Shown in pieces: positions 33,801-42,177 of a stretch of DNA of 55,869 nt; position 1 is the stretch's first letter; the number at the start of each line of letters is the position of its first letter. The notes beneath the pieces were generated by a model. It did no database searches and was not told the DNA's origin. It saw only the letters and a list, made by a program, of their open reading frames with translations. A program made the position numbers and the translations under genes. Source of the DNA: Opitutales bacterium (GTDB lineage Bacteria > Verrucomicrobiota > Verrucomicrobiia > Opitutales > T3Sed10-336); contig SLTG01000101.1 of the NCBI GenBank assembly GCA_007130045.1, forward strand, positions 1 through 55,869. Reading direction: 5' to 3'.

Positions 33801-34343
33801 CCGCTTCCCGCCGGAACGCGGATTCTCGTGTACGGCTTTGAAGAGCCGGTGCGCTCCGATTGTTCGGGCGAGGCGATGGAAGTGCTGTCGGTTTGGGTTC
33901 TGGAAGCTCCCGACGTGATTCCCGGCGACGGGGACGGGAATCTGCTGTCCGATGACTGGGAGCGGTTTTTCTTCGGAAAGACCGGCGTCGATCCTTTTGA
34001 AAGTCCCGATGGCTCCGGCTATTCGGCCCTCCAGCAATACCTCGAAGGAACGGATCCCACCGATCCCGGCGACGTGCCTGCGGAACCGGTTGAGGATTTG
34101 AGGCCTCCCTCCGTACGGATCGCGATGCAGGAGGACGGGTCCGTGCGGCTCGATTGGGACTGGTCGGAAAAATACGCCGACCGGATTGGTTTTGTGATCG
34201 AATATTCGGACGGTCCGGGAGGAGATTATCACTCCCATCCTGTGCCGGCGGAACAAACGGGCAACGGGGAGTTTCAGATTGAACTGCCCGGATCCGCCGA
34301 CGAGCGGCGGTTTTTCAGGGTCGTGATGACGCTGGACTCCTGA
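30834..34343 (+). CDS. Exported protein with FG-GAP-like repeats and calcium loops (1169 aa), third gene of cluster B
   Basis: It starts 20 nt after the previous stop. The N-terminus is long and basic before a hydrophobic signal segment (LVGCGVAICIGSFM), so a downstream start is possible. Residues ~45-480 contain repeats resembling VCBS/FG-GAP propeller blades (ADLNDSGHPDILLIE, AFGDGGGFGFAVGG, FGNFGDGGGGGFVRF). A chitobiase-type beta module with PRVAPVGGTYDRSVRVSFEVP follows (~500-585). Calcium-type loops occur at ~591 (DSNGNGVPDFIEISYG) and ~1030 (GDGDGNLLSDDWERFF). The C-terminal beta module ends RRFFRVVMTL, like the cluster A calcium-loop protein. Likely extracellular; function unknown. 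Its end overlaps the convergent metallo-hydrolase gene by 70 nt. Confidence 0.75.
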   Translation: MRFLITIISVVRARVRRGRTLRGLVGCGVAICIGSFMTPHSLPGAWETPQVYRSDAELFGSADLNDSGHPDILLIERESGVFLIGEGGPGGAVAWREARSSGILGADDASFGAFGDGGGFGFAVGGRSANRIHVFPGDAPALAAFPQGVGPGAFTGIPSATLKTSEDGLLASTVENGEGIEGIRSALQRRQEGFAEIQAWQEQAASGFSGYAYFEEGAGDTVFVTRLDFPEGAQAGAVFVFEAWNGSGMEVLTELQALAGERAVFGNFGDGGGGGFVRFVPGATGLTLYAVSAGNGDVDLKPMEFLDTKEPVESVVRLPGDPARLLVVFDGGAGARVFEFDSDDGFLLIDELVPPGGTGVFTGGVPLADGDFMLFSGAEPGGVSELFHRVQPDGEGGYEITDTGALPSREAGFFGANVSLYDGDPLADLESRLLERRGAGAWSVEGFLESDDRTIAYVSVFDGESAGLSDPLQRDFGPAPDDATHVLTNQPAAAAAFSMYDFEPVASPAVDPPRVAPVGGTYDRSVRVSFEVPPGTQAYYRSGEGGSWETYQDPFWLFQDTDVEYYARAPGGAASEIRTARYRFSVEPHEMDSNGNGVPDFIEISYGYNPHAADASDGKTSLDRILDAAAGNGEERADVRSSFDVVVDVRAFFDGGTTARPEPGTRVRIFDAGGTALSSGRFDEASGEFPRVRVPEIPANPAAGLYVGRSPNFYGLDGIDREDAVGREGLSVQSVPVLQAPEVDYEFGQAGGDHADEVDAWTDAALDAFQHTGRRAFNARMAPVDTLHAAILERTFALLLADAGEWETEEAAGATMFPFRSGDSGRFRITAAHLRSLADPGGDTAGGVYFPSEIVDALRDALDSGDGAVTALRDFANAVHHIGSTEGGDAAAGNFPAPIEVFRALLTGEPIPGDYGDEGEWSESELDALRDTAVALVDLPQPRMPVERGFAVDEDSFLGVCLTVFSLEDGSPVSLVRRDGSPYRFPGAFPLPAGTRILVYGFEEPVRSDCSGEAMEVLSVWVLEAPDVIPGDGDGNLLSDDWERFFFGKTGVDPFESPDGSGYSALQQYLEGTDPTDPGDVPAEPVEDLRPPSVRIAMQEDGSVRLDWDWSEKYADRIGFVIEYSDGPGGDYHSHPVPAEQTGNGEFQIELPGSADERRFFRVVMTLDS

Positions 34344-35170
34344 GGGGAGGGCGGCGCGGGGCTTGCCGGTTGCGGCAGCTCGAAAAACGGCGTACCGTCT
34401 CCCGGGGCGACGATGGAGAGAGTGTGGGACAATCCGTTGTTGAGGGAGCGGGCGAAGGACCGTTTCACGTGGTCGACGGTGTTGCAGTCGCCGCTCAGGT
34501 GGGCGAGGTACACCTGTTTCCATCCGGCATCCGGGGTACCTTCGATGAGTTCGCGGGCGGATTCGTTCGAAAGGTGGCCGTGGCGACCGGAGATGCGCTG
34601 CTTGAGGGACCAAGGGCGTTTGACGTGGTTCTTGAGAAGGTCGCTGTCATGATTGGCTTCCATGACGAGAACATCCACGCCCCGTATCCGCTCCCTGACC
34701 ATTTCCGGGATATAGCCGAGATCCAGGACCCAGCCCACGGCCGAACGCGGCTGAAAAAGGTCGCCCCCGCCCGTTGTGAAAACGAATCCCACCGGATCGT
34801 GGGCGTCGTGGGGCAGGGCGAAAGGATCGATTTCGAGGTCGCGGAAGGTGAACCGTTGACCCGTCTGGAAAATCCGCCAGTCGAGCCGGGTTTTTAAACG
34901 GGTTTGGACCGCCTCGGCGGTGAAGGCGTTGGCGAAGACTTTGAGATGCGGGTGCCGGGAAAGCCCGCGCAGCCCGGCGACGTGATCGCCGTGTTCGTGG
35001 GTGATAAAGACGGCGTCTATGCCGTCAATCGACTCTCCGCAGGCTTCGAGCATTTCGCAAATGCGGCGCGCCGAGAATCCCGCATCCACAAGCACCCGCG
35101 AGTTTTCCGTCTGCAGGAGCGCGCAATTTCCCGCGCTGCTGCTTCCGAGGATTTTGAACCGTATCGGCAT
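34274..35170 (-). CDS. MBL-fold metallo-hydrolase, YycJ/WalJ-like
   Basis: A 298-aa protein from the ATG at 35170. The frame is open further upstream, but only MPIRFKILGSSSAGNC gives the family start. It shows SSSAGNCALL, VDAGFSARRI, the metal-binding HEHGDH motif (~residues 56-61), a downstream metal-site LPHDAHDPVG and the late LAHLSGDCN. This places it in the YycJ-type single-domain beta-lactamase-fold hydrolases. Members have been linked to cell-wall control or nuclease activity; the substrate here is not known. The last ~35 residues are low-complexity Pro/Ser and overlap the end of cluster B on the opposite strand, suggesting the stop has moved outward. Confidence 0.88.
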   Translation of the reverse strand: MPIRFKILGSSSAGNCALLQTENSRVLVDAGFSARRICEMLEACGESIDGIDAVFITHEHGDHVAGLRGLSRHPHLKVFANAFTAEAVQTRLKTRLDWRIFQTGQRFTFRDLEIDPFALPHDAHDPVGFVFTTGGGDLFQPRSAVGWVLDLGYIPEMVRERIRGVDVLVMEANHDSDLLKNHVKRPWSLKQRISGRHGHLSNESARELIEGTPDAGWKQVYLAHLSGDCNTVDHVKRSFARSLNNGLSHTLSIVAPGDGTPFFELPQPASPAPPSPQESSVITTLKNRRSSADPGSSI

Positions 35171-35317
35171 CGATAACGAGAGAAGTCGATCGGGAGAGGG
35201 GACGCAAGGATTATGATCGAAGGCGCGCGGGTAAACCGCGTGATCTCCGTCAGCGACGGCGCTTCGTGAAACGTCCGGTTGACGTTTGCCCGATTCTCCC
35301 TTTTCTTTAAAGGTTTT

Positions 35318-35782
35318 ATGGCGGAGACAGCAGCAGCGATCGACAAAAAGCGGATTCGGGGCCGCTCCCTGAAGGGGGAGGTGCTCGTGACACGGCGCGC
35401 GTATTTCAACGCCGCGCACCGGCTGGACAATCCCGATAAGTCGGAGGACTGGAACCGCGAAATGTACGGATGCTGCAACAGCGCGCATTGGCACGGGCAC
35501 AATTATTGGGTCGAGGTCTCCGTGGCCGGCGAACCCGACCCGGAGACCGGATACGTCATCGACCTTGCCTATTTGAAGAAAGTGATCAACGAGGCGATCG
35601 TCGAAAAGTGTGATCACAAGAACCTGAATCTCGATGTCGATTTTCTCGAAGGAATCATCCCGTCAACCGAGAACCTCGCGGTCGCCTTCTGGCACCAAAT
35701 CAAACCGTACATCAATCAGGGACGGCTTCACTCGGTCCGCGTCCGCGAGACGGATTGCAACAGTGTTGAATTTCGGGGCTGA
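35318..35782 (+). CDS. 6-pyruvoyl-tetrahydropterin synthase / QueD-like 6-carboxytetrahydropterin synthase
   Basis: A 154-aa protein from the ATG at 35318 (AAAGG six nt upstream); an earlier start at 35279 is rejected. Zinc ligands are visible as FNAAH and HWHGHNY. CCNS just before the HGH motif gives the catalytic Cys region, and CDHKNLN, STENLA and VRETDCNS match the rest of the fold. Enzymes of this family convert dihydroneopterin triphosphate to a carboxy- or pyruvoyl-tetrahydropterin, the second step toward queuosine or tetrahydropterins. FolE2, which makes the substrate, follows 14 nt downstream, so the pair is a two-step unit. QueC/QueE are not in the window, so the end product is undecided. 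Confidence 0.88.
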   Translation: MAETAAAIDKKRIRGRSLKGEVLVTRRAYFNAAHRLDNPDKSEDWNREMYGCCNSAHWHGHNYWVEVSVAGEPDPETGYVIDLAYLKKVINEAIVEKCDHKNLNLDVDFLEGIIPSTENLAVAFWHQIKPYINQGRLHSVRVRETDCNSVEFRG

Positions 35783-35796
35783 TTCCCGCACTATTC

Positions 35797-36783
35797 ATGA
35801 AAACGGCTGACAATAAACTTCACCTGAACGGGAACGACCGGCAAGATGACGACCGGATGGCGCGCGATTACGACGCGTCCTTCGTAATGAGCGACGATTA
35901 TTACAAGACACTCCCCGACGTGCAGAACGCGGCGGCGGAATCAATCCGGGGCGCCAGGGTCGGTATCCAGCAGGTGGGTATCTCCAATTTTCGTCTTCCG
36001 TTGAAGTATGCGGTGTCTTATCGCGACGAGCCTCTGATGCTCGAAACCAGCGTGACCGGAACGGTGTCGCTGGAGGCGTCGCGCAAAGGGATCAACATGT
36101 CGCGGATCATGCGCTCCTTCTATGACTACAAGGAGCAGGTGTTCTCCCCCGAGTTGCTGAGGGAAATTCTCGATTTCTACAAGCGTTCGATGGATACGTT
36201 TTCGGCGCAAATCAAGCTGAGTTTTTCGTATCCGATGATGCAGCAAAGTCTGCGAAGCGACCTGAGCGGCTTTCAGTATTACGACGTCGCTTTCGAGGGT
36301 GTTGTGGACCGGGACGACCGCTTCCGGAAGATCCTCTATTTTGACTTCGTTTATTCGTCGGCCTGTCCCTGCTCGGCGGAACTGGCCGAACACGCGCGGG
36401 ACGTTCGCAACGTTTACGCGATCCCGCACTCGCAGCGCAGCAAGGCGCGCCTCCGGGTCGAGGTCGAACCCGAAGCCGAGGTTTCGATCGAGGACCTGCA
36501 CGCCCACAGTCTCGCCGCGCTGAAAACGGAAACACAGGTGATGGTTAAGCGGGAGGACGAACAGGCGTTCGCGGAAATGAACGGCGCCGCCGTCAAATTC
36601 GTCGAGGACGCCGCCCGCCTGCTGCACGAGCAGTTGGCTGCGGACAAGCGGATTCGCGACTTCGAGGTTGCCTGCGCGCACCTCGAGTCCCTCCATTCCC
36701 ACGACGCCATTTCGGTAATCGCCAAGGGAATTCCCGATGGCTTTCGCGCCGACTTCAGCGATTTCAAAGACCTGATTTGCTGA
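35797..36783 (+). CDS. folE2: GTP cyclohydrolase IB (FolE2 type)
   Basis: A 328-aa protein, normal length for this family or slightly long at the N-terminus. It shows [28 protein letters not shown], the [13 protein letters not shown] metal/substrate Cys segment, IPHSQRSKA and [12 protein letters not shown] near the end. Type IB cyclohydrolase opens GTP to dihydroneopterin triphosphate, supplying folate or 7-deazaguanine pathways, and unlike FolE can work without zinc. It is co-directional with the QueD/PTPS-like gene 14 nt upstream, which consumes its product. Confidence 0.92.
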   Translation: MKTADNKLHLNGNDRQDDDRMARDYDASFVMSDDYYKTLPDVQNAAAESIRGARVGIQQVGISNFRLPLKYAVSYRDEPLMLETSVTGTVSLEASRKGINMSRIMRSFYDYKEQVFSPELLREILDFYKRSMDTFSAQIKLSFSYPMMQQSLRSDLSGFQYYDVAFEGVVDRDDRFRKILYFDFVYSSACPCSAELAEHARDVRNVYAIPHSQRSKARLRVEVEPEAEVSIEDLHAHSLAALKTETQVMVKREDEQAFAEMNGAAVKFVEDAARLLHEQLAADKRIRDFEVACAHLESLHSHDAISVIAKGIPDGFRADFSDFKDLIC

Positions 36784-36832
36784 GCACGTCCGACGGCGCG
36801 AATTTCGATTCGATCGTCGCCGGCCACAATCT

Positions 36833-38749
36833 CTACAAGTGCCGTTTCGCCGCTTCGAGGACGGCTTCCACCTCGATGGAATCCATCGAGCCGCCGCCCT
36901 CGGGCGGGCAACGCGGAGGCTGAAGGATCGTTTTAGGGGCGTTGAAGACGGGGCCGGTGCGGCGGGGATTGGTCGGGCCGAAGAGCGCGACGACCGGCAC
37001 TCCGAGCGCATTCGCCAGGTGCATGCCGCCGGTGTCGTTGCAGACGACCACCCTGCAGCGACGGAGTTCGACGGCAAAGTCGTCGAGAGTGGTTTTTCCC
37101 GCCAGATCGATGACCGGTTCATGTGGAAAGATTTCTTCGATCTCGGCGGTAATCTCCCGGTCGGCTGCGGTTCCAAAGAGACGGATCTCGGGCGCGCCGG
37201 GAAGCTCCAGGAGGCGGCGGATAAGGGCCCTCCATCCCGCAATCGGCCAGCGCTTCTCCGGGGTGTTCTCCGTTCCGCAGATCAGGCCGACGATGAATTT
37301 CATCCGATTCGAAGGAGACTCGTCGCCCGTTCGGTATTCGGGAGGCGAGAAATCCAAATCGCTATCGAGCCCGAAATGACGGAATAATCGTTCCCACACA
37401 CAGGTCTGGTGCATCCGGTTTTCATCTATTTCGGGGGGCAATCGCCATGCGTCGGTAAGAAAAGGACGAGGCCGTCCGGATCGGATCATTCCGAAACGCT
37501 GCGGGCATCGGGTGAGCATCGCTTCGAGGTCTCCTCTGAATGAATTTGTAAGGAGAATATACGTATCCGGATATTTGTGACGAAGTCGGTGGAAAAAGCG
37601 AAAAGAAGGCGCTTCCCGCTCCGGAAGGGACAGGGTTTCGTCGGCTACCCCGAACCGCCGTAGCAACGGGAGAAACGCGCCTTTGCCGATGACCGTAATG
37701 CGCGCGTCGGGGCGCGAAACCCGAAGGGCTCTCAAGAGGGGAAGCGCCATAACGACATCTCCCAGCCAGTTGGGCATGCGGACCCAGAATCGTGTATTCC
37801 GGGGAAGCTCCTTCCATCCGCGCAGCCCCCTTTCAAGGTCGAGAAGGTTCCGCTTCTGGGAGAGGCGGAATCGTTTGTGCGCCCGATTCTGCGTCCTCCA
37901 ACGCTCGTGGAGCCACAGCCATGACGAGCAAACGTCGTCTTCGCCGGCCAGGAGATTTTCCAGCCATTCATTTGCGGCAAGAGTGATTGCGCCTGCGGAA
38001 TCCGAGCGGGGGGTGATTGTGTCTATGACAAGCTGCGAGCGGAGGAATCCGGTCCGTTTCGGGTAAACCCCGATCAACCGCGCATTGAATCGCCGGGCGA
38101 GCATGTCCGGAAGATCGGTCGCGGAGGCGATTCGCCCGAGGAAGGTGATCAGGGCGCCGCGCCTGCCGGCATTCTGGTCGAAGAGAATACCGAGAACACC
38201 GTTGCCGCGCAGGATCTCCATTCCGCGGGAGAAGCCTTCCTTGCGTGAAAGGAGTTCAACGCCGAATCTTTCGCGGGTCTCTCGTACCCACTTTTCAAAG
38301 ACAGAATTGTCAAACGGGCGGTAAACAGCGCCGAGTTCGGGCAGCTTTTCGCCGTAAACCAGCGGAATCAACGTGACGGCTTCAGGCGATCCGATATGGG
38401 GAATGAGGACGATGGTCGGCGCGGTTTGGTTATACAGCTTCGCAAGATGCACTCGCGATTCCTCCGGGATGTCGAGACTGGGGCGGAGCCGCTTTTCGTC
38501 GAGGAAGGGAAGGATGATTGCGAAAACCCCCGTTTCGATCATCCGGCGGCAGGATTCGAGTCCGAGTTTGCGGCGTTCATCGCGGCCCTTGTCCGGAAAT
38601 GCGTGGTGGAGATTCGAGCGGATGATCCGGCGCCGTGAGGAGGGAACGAAGTAGAGCAGTCCCCCGAGGATCCAAACGATGGATCGGAGCAACGGCTCGG
38701 GCAACGAAGCCAGAAGCGAGCCGGTGAATTTGAGAAGGAGGAGGCGCAT
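36833..38749 (-). CDS. LpxL-like lipid A acyltransferase fused to ADP-heptose:LPS heptosyltransferase
   Basis: A 638-aa protein with two halves. Residues ~1-290 resemble lauroyl/myristoyl acyltransferases of lipid A synthesis: a membrane-proximal N-terminus, PHIGSPEAV (HX4E, ~118) and VLGILFDQNAGRRG. Residues ~315-638 resemble glycosyltransferase family 9: RMPNWLGDVVMALPLLRAL, KFIVGLICGTENTPEKRWP, and NDTGGMHLANALGVPVVALFGPTNPRRTGP (~573). Together they would add acyl chains and heptose to LPS, on the inner face of the inner membrane. The two are normally separate genes. The gene starts 24 nt after purK, so it is likely co-transcribed with purE-purK. Confidence 0.88.
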   Translation of the reverse strand: MRLLLLKFTGSLLASLPEPLLRSIVWILGGLLYFVPSSRRRIIRSNLHHAFPDKGRDERRKLGLESCRRMIETGVFAIILPFLDEKRLRPSLDIPEESRVHLAKLYNQTAPTIVLIPHIGSPEAVTLIPLVYGEKLPELGAVYRPFDNSVFEKWVRETRERFGVELLSRKEGFSRGMEILRGNGVLGILFDQNAGRRGALITFLGRIASATDLPDMLARRFNARLIGVYPKRTGFLRSQLVIDTITPRSDSAGAITLAANEWLENLLAGEDDVCSSWLWLHERWRTQNRAHKRFRLSQKRNLLDLERGLRGWKELPRNTRFWVRMPNWLGDVVMALPLLRALRVSRPDARITVIGKGAFLPLLRRFGVADETLSLPEREAPSFRFFHRLRHKYPDTYILLTNSFRGDLEAMLTRCPQRFGMIRSGRPRPFLTDAWRLPPEIDENRMHQTCVWERLFRHFGLDSDLDFSPPEYRTGDESPSNRMKFIVGLICGTENTPEKRWPIAGWRALIRRLLELPGAPEIRLFGTAADREITAEIEEIFPHEPVIDLAGKTTLDDFAVELRRCRVVVCNDTGGMHLANALGVPVVALFGPTNPRRTGPVFNAPKTILQPPRCPPEGGGSMDSIEVEAVLEAAKRHL

Positions 38750-38773
38750 TTGGAGAGGGAGAAGGACGGGTGA

Positions 38774-39928
38774 TCACCCGTGCGCCCGGCCGGCATCCGT
38801 ATCGATGCCGAGATTGGCGCGGATATTCAAGGCTTTCCGGAGGGCTTCGTCACGGGACGGATCCAGAACGCAAAAGTGCCCCATTTTCCGGCCCGGCCGC
38901 GGTTCGTTTTTCCCGTAGAGATGGAGTTTCGCGGAAGGCTCCGAAAAGATGGTGTTCCAATCGGGCTCGCCATCGTTCCAGAGGTCGCCGAGGAGGTTGA
39001 CCATGACGACGGGTGAGAGAAGTTGCGTTGAACCCGCAGGAAGGTTGCAGAGCGTGCGCACCTGTTGTTCAAACTGGCTGGTGACGCACGCGTCGAAGGT
39101 GTAGTGACCGGAATTATGGGGGCGCGGGGCGAGTTCGTTGACGATCAATCCGCCCTGGGAGTCGAGGAAAAACTCGACTGCGAGAAGCCCGGTCAAACTC
39201 AGGTCGCGAGCCAGTGAGCGCGCGATCGATTCTGCTTCCTCGAGGATCGCGGGATCGATCCGGGCCGGTACGATCGAGACGTCGAGAATGTGACGGGTGT
39301 GAACGTTTTCCGCGGCGGGAAAACAGGAATAGCCGGAGGCCGGCGAACCCGCGCAGACGACGGACAGTTCGAATTCGTGGGTTATCCAGCCTTCCAGCAC
39401 GGCTCTGCGGGGTCCGAATCGCTCCCATAATTCTCCAGGCGGCTCGGGCTTGTCGATTTTGAGCTGGCCTTTGCCGTCGTAACCAAAGTCGGCGGTCTTG
39501 AGAACGGCGGGCGTTCCGGTTTGGAGCAGGCCTTCGCGGAGGGCCTCGGGTGAATCGATGACTGCGAACGGGGCGACCGGGTAACCGTTGCGCTCCAGGA
39601 AGGTTTTCTCCCGTTCCCGATTCTGGCAGATGAGGAGAACCTCCGGCGACGGATGCACCGGTCGCGCTTTGCTCAGCACGTTGAGCGATGCGGCCGGAAT
39701 GTTTTCGAATTCGAAAGTGACCGTCGATACGCCTTCGGCAAAGCGGGCCAGCGCGGACTCGTCGCGGTATTCGGCGTTGATTTCGAGGTCGGCGACCTGC
39801 CCGGCCGGGCAGGCAGGCGAAGGATCGAAGACGTGGACACGGTAACCCATCTTCCGCGCTTCGATGGCGAACATGCGCCCCAACTGGCCTCCTCCCATGA
39901 CGCCCAGAGTACTGCCGGGCGCAATCAT
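38774..39928 (-). CDS. purK: N5-carboxyaminoimidazole ribonucleotide synthase PurK
   Basis: A 384-aa ATP-grasp enzyme. It starts with the dinucleotide-like [22 protein letters not shown] and shows DFGYDGKGQ (ATP loop), [26 protein letters not shown] and [28 protein letters not shown], all family hallmarks. It carboxylates AIR to N5-CAIR using ATP and bicarbonate in purine synthesis. Its ATG overlaps the purE stop as ATGA, so the two are translationally coupled. Confidence 0.95.
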   Translation of the reverse strand: MIAPGSTLGVMGGGQLGRMFAIEARKMGYRVHVFDPSPACPAGQVADLEINAEYRDESALARFAEGVSTVTFEFENIPAASLNVLSKARPVHPSPEVLLICQNREREKTFLERNGYPVAPFAVIDSPEALREGLLQTGTPAVLKTADFGYDGKGQLKIDKPEPPGELWERFGPRRAVLEGWITHEFELSVVCAGSPASGYSCFPAAENVHTRHILDVSIVPARIDPAILEEAESIARSLARDLSLTGLLAVEFFLDSQGGLIVNELAPRPHNSGHYTFDACVTSQFEQQVRTLCNLPAGSTQLLSPVVMVNLLGDLWNDGEPDWNTIFSEPSAKLHLYGKNEPRPGRKMGHFCVLDPSRDEALRKALNIRANLGIDTDAGRAHG

Positions 39929-40425
39929 GGCAGGGTGCTGTCTTCGACTTTCCGGGTCTGCTCGGAGCGGTACCGGCGGAGATTTTCGGCGATGGCGGAA
40001 TCGTTGACCGCGATCTGTGCGGCGGCAAAGAGCGCAGCATTCACGGCGCCGGCCTTGCCGATGGCGAAGGTGGCCACGGGCACGCCGGCGGGCATCTGAA
40101 CGATGGAAAGCAGGGAATCGACTCCGTGCAGTATCCTGGATTCGACGGGAACCCCGAGGACAGGGAGTTCCGTCAGGGCGGCGACCATGCCGGGAAGGTG
40201 CGCCGCGCCGCCGGCACCGGCGATGATCGCGTGGAGGCCGCGTTCCCCGGCTGTGCGGGCATACTCGTACATGCGCTGCGGAGTGCGGTGGGCGCTGACG
40301 ATCTTTGTCTCGCAGGAAACGCCCAGGGCATCCAGCGTCCGCGCCGCGAACTCAAGCGTCGGCCAGTCGGACCGGCTTCCCATAATTATCCCCACGAGAG
40401 GGCGTTTTTCGTTCTTCTCGGCCAT
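39925..40425 (-). CDS. purE: N5-carboxyaminoimidazole ribonucleotide mutase PurE
   Basis: A 166-aa protein with [36 protein letters not shown] and [15 protein letters not shown], the standard PurE class I pattern with the catalytic Ser, His and Arg regions. It moves the carboxylate of N5-CAIR to make CAIR. ATG at 40425 is preferred; an in-frame GTG at 40431 is two codons earlier. It leads a purE-purK-acyltransferase/heptosyltransferase run. Confidence 0.95.
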   Translation of the reverse strand: MAEKNEKRPLVGIIMGSRSDWPTLEFAARTLDALGVSCETKIVSAHRTPQRMYEYARTAGERGLHAIIAGAGGAAHLPGMVAALTELPVLGVPVESRILHGVDSLLSIVQMPAGVPVATFAIGKAGAVNAALFAAAQIAVNDSAIAENLRRYRSEQTRKVEDSTLP

Positions 40426-40652
40426 GGACACGTTTTGCTATGGAGGGTGCGGGGGCTCAAGCTTATATTTGTGGCGGGTTTCCCCTCAGGAGGGGGAAAA
40501 CGCTTCCCGGCGAGGATGGAGTGAAGCGTGTCGGCCCTGGGTGGCGATCGGCACAGATGCGGCTTTTTCGGACACGGATTGGCGAGTTGGAGGGCTCGCG
40601 GGCTGCGATACGGCTTGCGTGAATTATCGGTTCCGTATTACCGGTAAGGTCA

Positions 40653-41435
40653 ATGCCTGAGAACCTGTTTTTTAGAAGTTTTGGTGAAAGCGAAAGCAAT
40701 ACGCCGCCGTTGATCATCTTGCACGGGCTGCTGGGGTCGTCGCGCAACTGGGCGACCGTGGGAAGCAGGTTGGGCGCTGAACGGCGCGTGTATGCGCTCG
40801 ACCTCCGCAATCACGGCCAATCTCCGCATGCGGGCGAACACTCCTATCCTTTGATGGTTGAAGACGTCCTCGCCTGGATGGATGCCAGGAAAATCGGGCG
40901 GGCGGATTTTCTCGGTCACAGCATGGGGGGGAAGACGACGATGCGATTGGCAGTGGATTATCCCGGACGGGTCAACAGGATGGTTGTCGTCGATATTGCT
41001 CCCAGAAACAATCCTCCCTACAACCAGCGGGCGTTCTCGGCGATCAACGCGTTGCCGCTTTCGAAAATTCGGACGCGCAAGGATGCGGAAGCGTTCCTCG
41101 AAGAACGAATCCCGAGTTGGGCGTTTCGGCAATTCCTTTTGACCAACCTGGTTCTTGGCGCGAACGGATCGTTCGCATGGCAGGTCAACCTTCCCGTACT
41201 GACGGAATCGCTCCGGGAGCTCGGAAGGTCGCCTCTGGAGGAAGGCGAAGCCTGGCGGGGAGAGGCTCTGTTTGTGAGGGGAGGGAAGTCGGATTTCGTT
41301 CGCGATGAGGACATGGACGTTATCCGTCGCCATTTTCCTTCCGCTCTCGTTGAAACGATTGCGGATAGCGGTCACAACCCGCATATCGAGTCTTCAAAGG
41401 AGTTCTGCGGGGCAGTGCGCGAATTTCTCGGCTGA
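40653..41435 (+). CDS. Alpha/beta hydrolase (YbfF-like esterase)
   Basis: A 260-aa protein with the hydrolase start PLIILHGLLGSSRNW (oxyanion loop), DLRNHGQSPH and nucleophile elbow LGHSMGGK (Ser90), a catalytic-acid region near GKSDFV and a late ADSGHNPHIES carrying the catalytic His. The pattern is that of small esterases such as YbfF. Substrate unknown. It stands alone on the plus strand, divergent from purE, with a 220-nt spacer that shows no other gene. Confidence 0.9.
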   Translation: MPENLFFRSFGESESNTPPLIILHGLLGSSRNWATVGSRLGAERRVYALDLRNHGQSPHAGEHSYPLMVEDVLAWMDARKIGRADFLGHSMGGKTTMRLAVDYPGRVNRMVVVDIAPRNNPPYNQRAFSAINALPLSKIRTRKDAEAFLEERIPSWAFRQFLLTNLVLGANGSFAWQVNLPVLTESLRELGRSPLEEGEAWRGEALFVRGGKSDFVRDEDMDVIRRHFPSALVETIADSGHNPHIESSKEFCGAVREFLG

Positions 41436-41461
41436 CCCGATTTCGCGGAGCCCGGAATCGA

Positions 41462-41869
41462 TCAATGCCGGTTCGGTCGGGCCCGGGAGCGAAGTCTGAT
41501 CACGCCTTGGATGGCGTCGACCAATTGTTGGCGTTTGAACGGCTTGGGAAGAAAACCGGCGGCCCCGCATTGTTCCAGAGTTTCCTGCGAAAGCGTCCCG
41601 TAGCCGCCTCCGAAAAGGATGAGAGGAATTCCAATCAGCTTTCTCCGGTCCTTCATCCATGCGCACAGTTTGAAGTCCCCGGCTCCCTCGATGCCGAGAA
41701 GGACGACGTCGGGCATGTGTGTTTCGATCATGCGCAACCCCTCGTGCAAACGGTCCGCCAAGTGAACCGTTACGACCGTCCCTTCAAGCATGTGGCCGAT
41801 CAGTCTCAATGAGGACTCGTCGGTCTCAATGACCAAGACGGCGGATATCGGGGATTCTTGCGATGGCAT
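41462..41869 (-). CDS. Receiver-like protein lacking the phosphoacceptor Asp
   Basis: A 135-aa stand-alone domain with the CheY-like fold signature. The N-terminal VLVIETDESS keeps acidic residues, and GAAGFLPKPFKRQQLVDAI has the conserved Lys-Pro loop. At the strand-3 phosphorylation site the sequence is PDVVLLGIEG, so Gly59 replaces the usual Asp; the Thr/Ser switch position is also Gly-rich (LFGGGYG). It is therefore probably a pseudo-receiver that signals without phosphorylation. No kinase is adjacent. Confidence 0.8.
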   Translation of the reverse strand: MPSQESPISAVLVIETDESSLRLIGHMLEGTVVTVHLADRLHEGLRMIETHMPDVVLLGIEGAGDFKLCAWMKDRRKLIGIPLILFGGGYGTLSQETLEQCGAAGFLPKPFKRQQLVDAIQGVIRLRSRARPNRH

Positions 41870-41895
41870 CAGCGTTCAGGGTTGCGGGGGGCGTA

Positions 41896-42156
41896 TTATC
41901 CGGTGCCTGCATGGCGGCGTATTTCCCGCCGAATGAGCCGTTCGATTTCCCGATAGGCGTCGCGGGAGCCGACGTTGGCATCGAGCCGTTTCATCTGCAC
42001 GCAGATATTCAGGAGTGCATTCAGAATATGGATCTTTTGCTGAGCCGGGTTGACGGCGTTTTCGGAGTTCGAGGAAGAAACCACAATAAGCACAAAAAAA
42101 GTATATTCAATAAATAATGTCAACATTTTTTGGACTTTCCTATTCGCCGTGAACAC
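41896..42156 (-). CDS. Possible small membrane-anchored helical protein
   Basis: An 86-codon frame lying 26 nt upstream of the receiver-like gene, same strand. Its N-terminus would be a hydrophobic helix (LFIEYTFFVLIVV) followed by an amphipathic, Arg-rich helical part (REIERLIRREIRRH). The DNA coding the hydrophobic part is very AT-rich and could instead be the promoter zone between this operon and the divergent XRE gene. It could also start at an internal Met. No family recognised; weakly supported. Confidence 0.35.
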   Translation of the reverse strand: MFTANRKVQKMLTLFIEYTFFVLIVVSSSNSENAVNPAQQKIHILNALLNICVQMKRLDANVGSRDAYREIERLIRREIRRHAGTG

Positions 42157-42177
42157 TATTGGCTGGCTCTGCGAATG

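Noticed and set aside
32235-34613. 792-codon antisense frame over the end of cluster B
   Set aside because: Arg/His/Pro-rich, no motif, and conflicts with the calcium-loop gene and the metallo-hydrolase gene.
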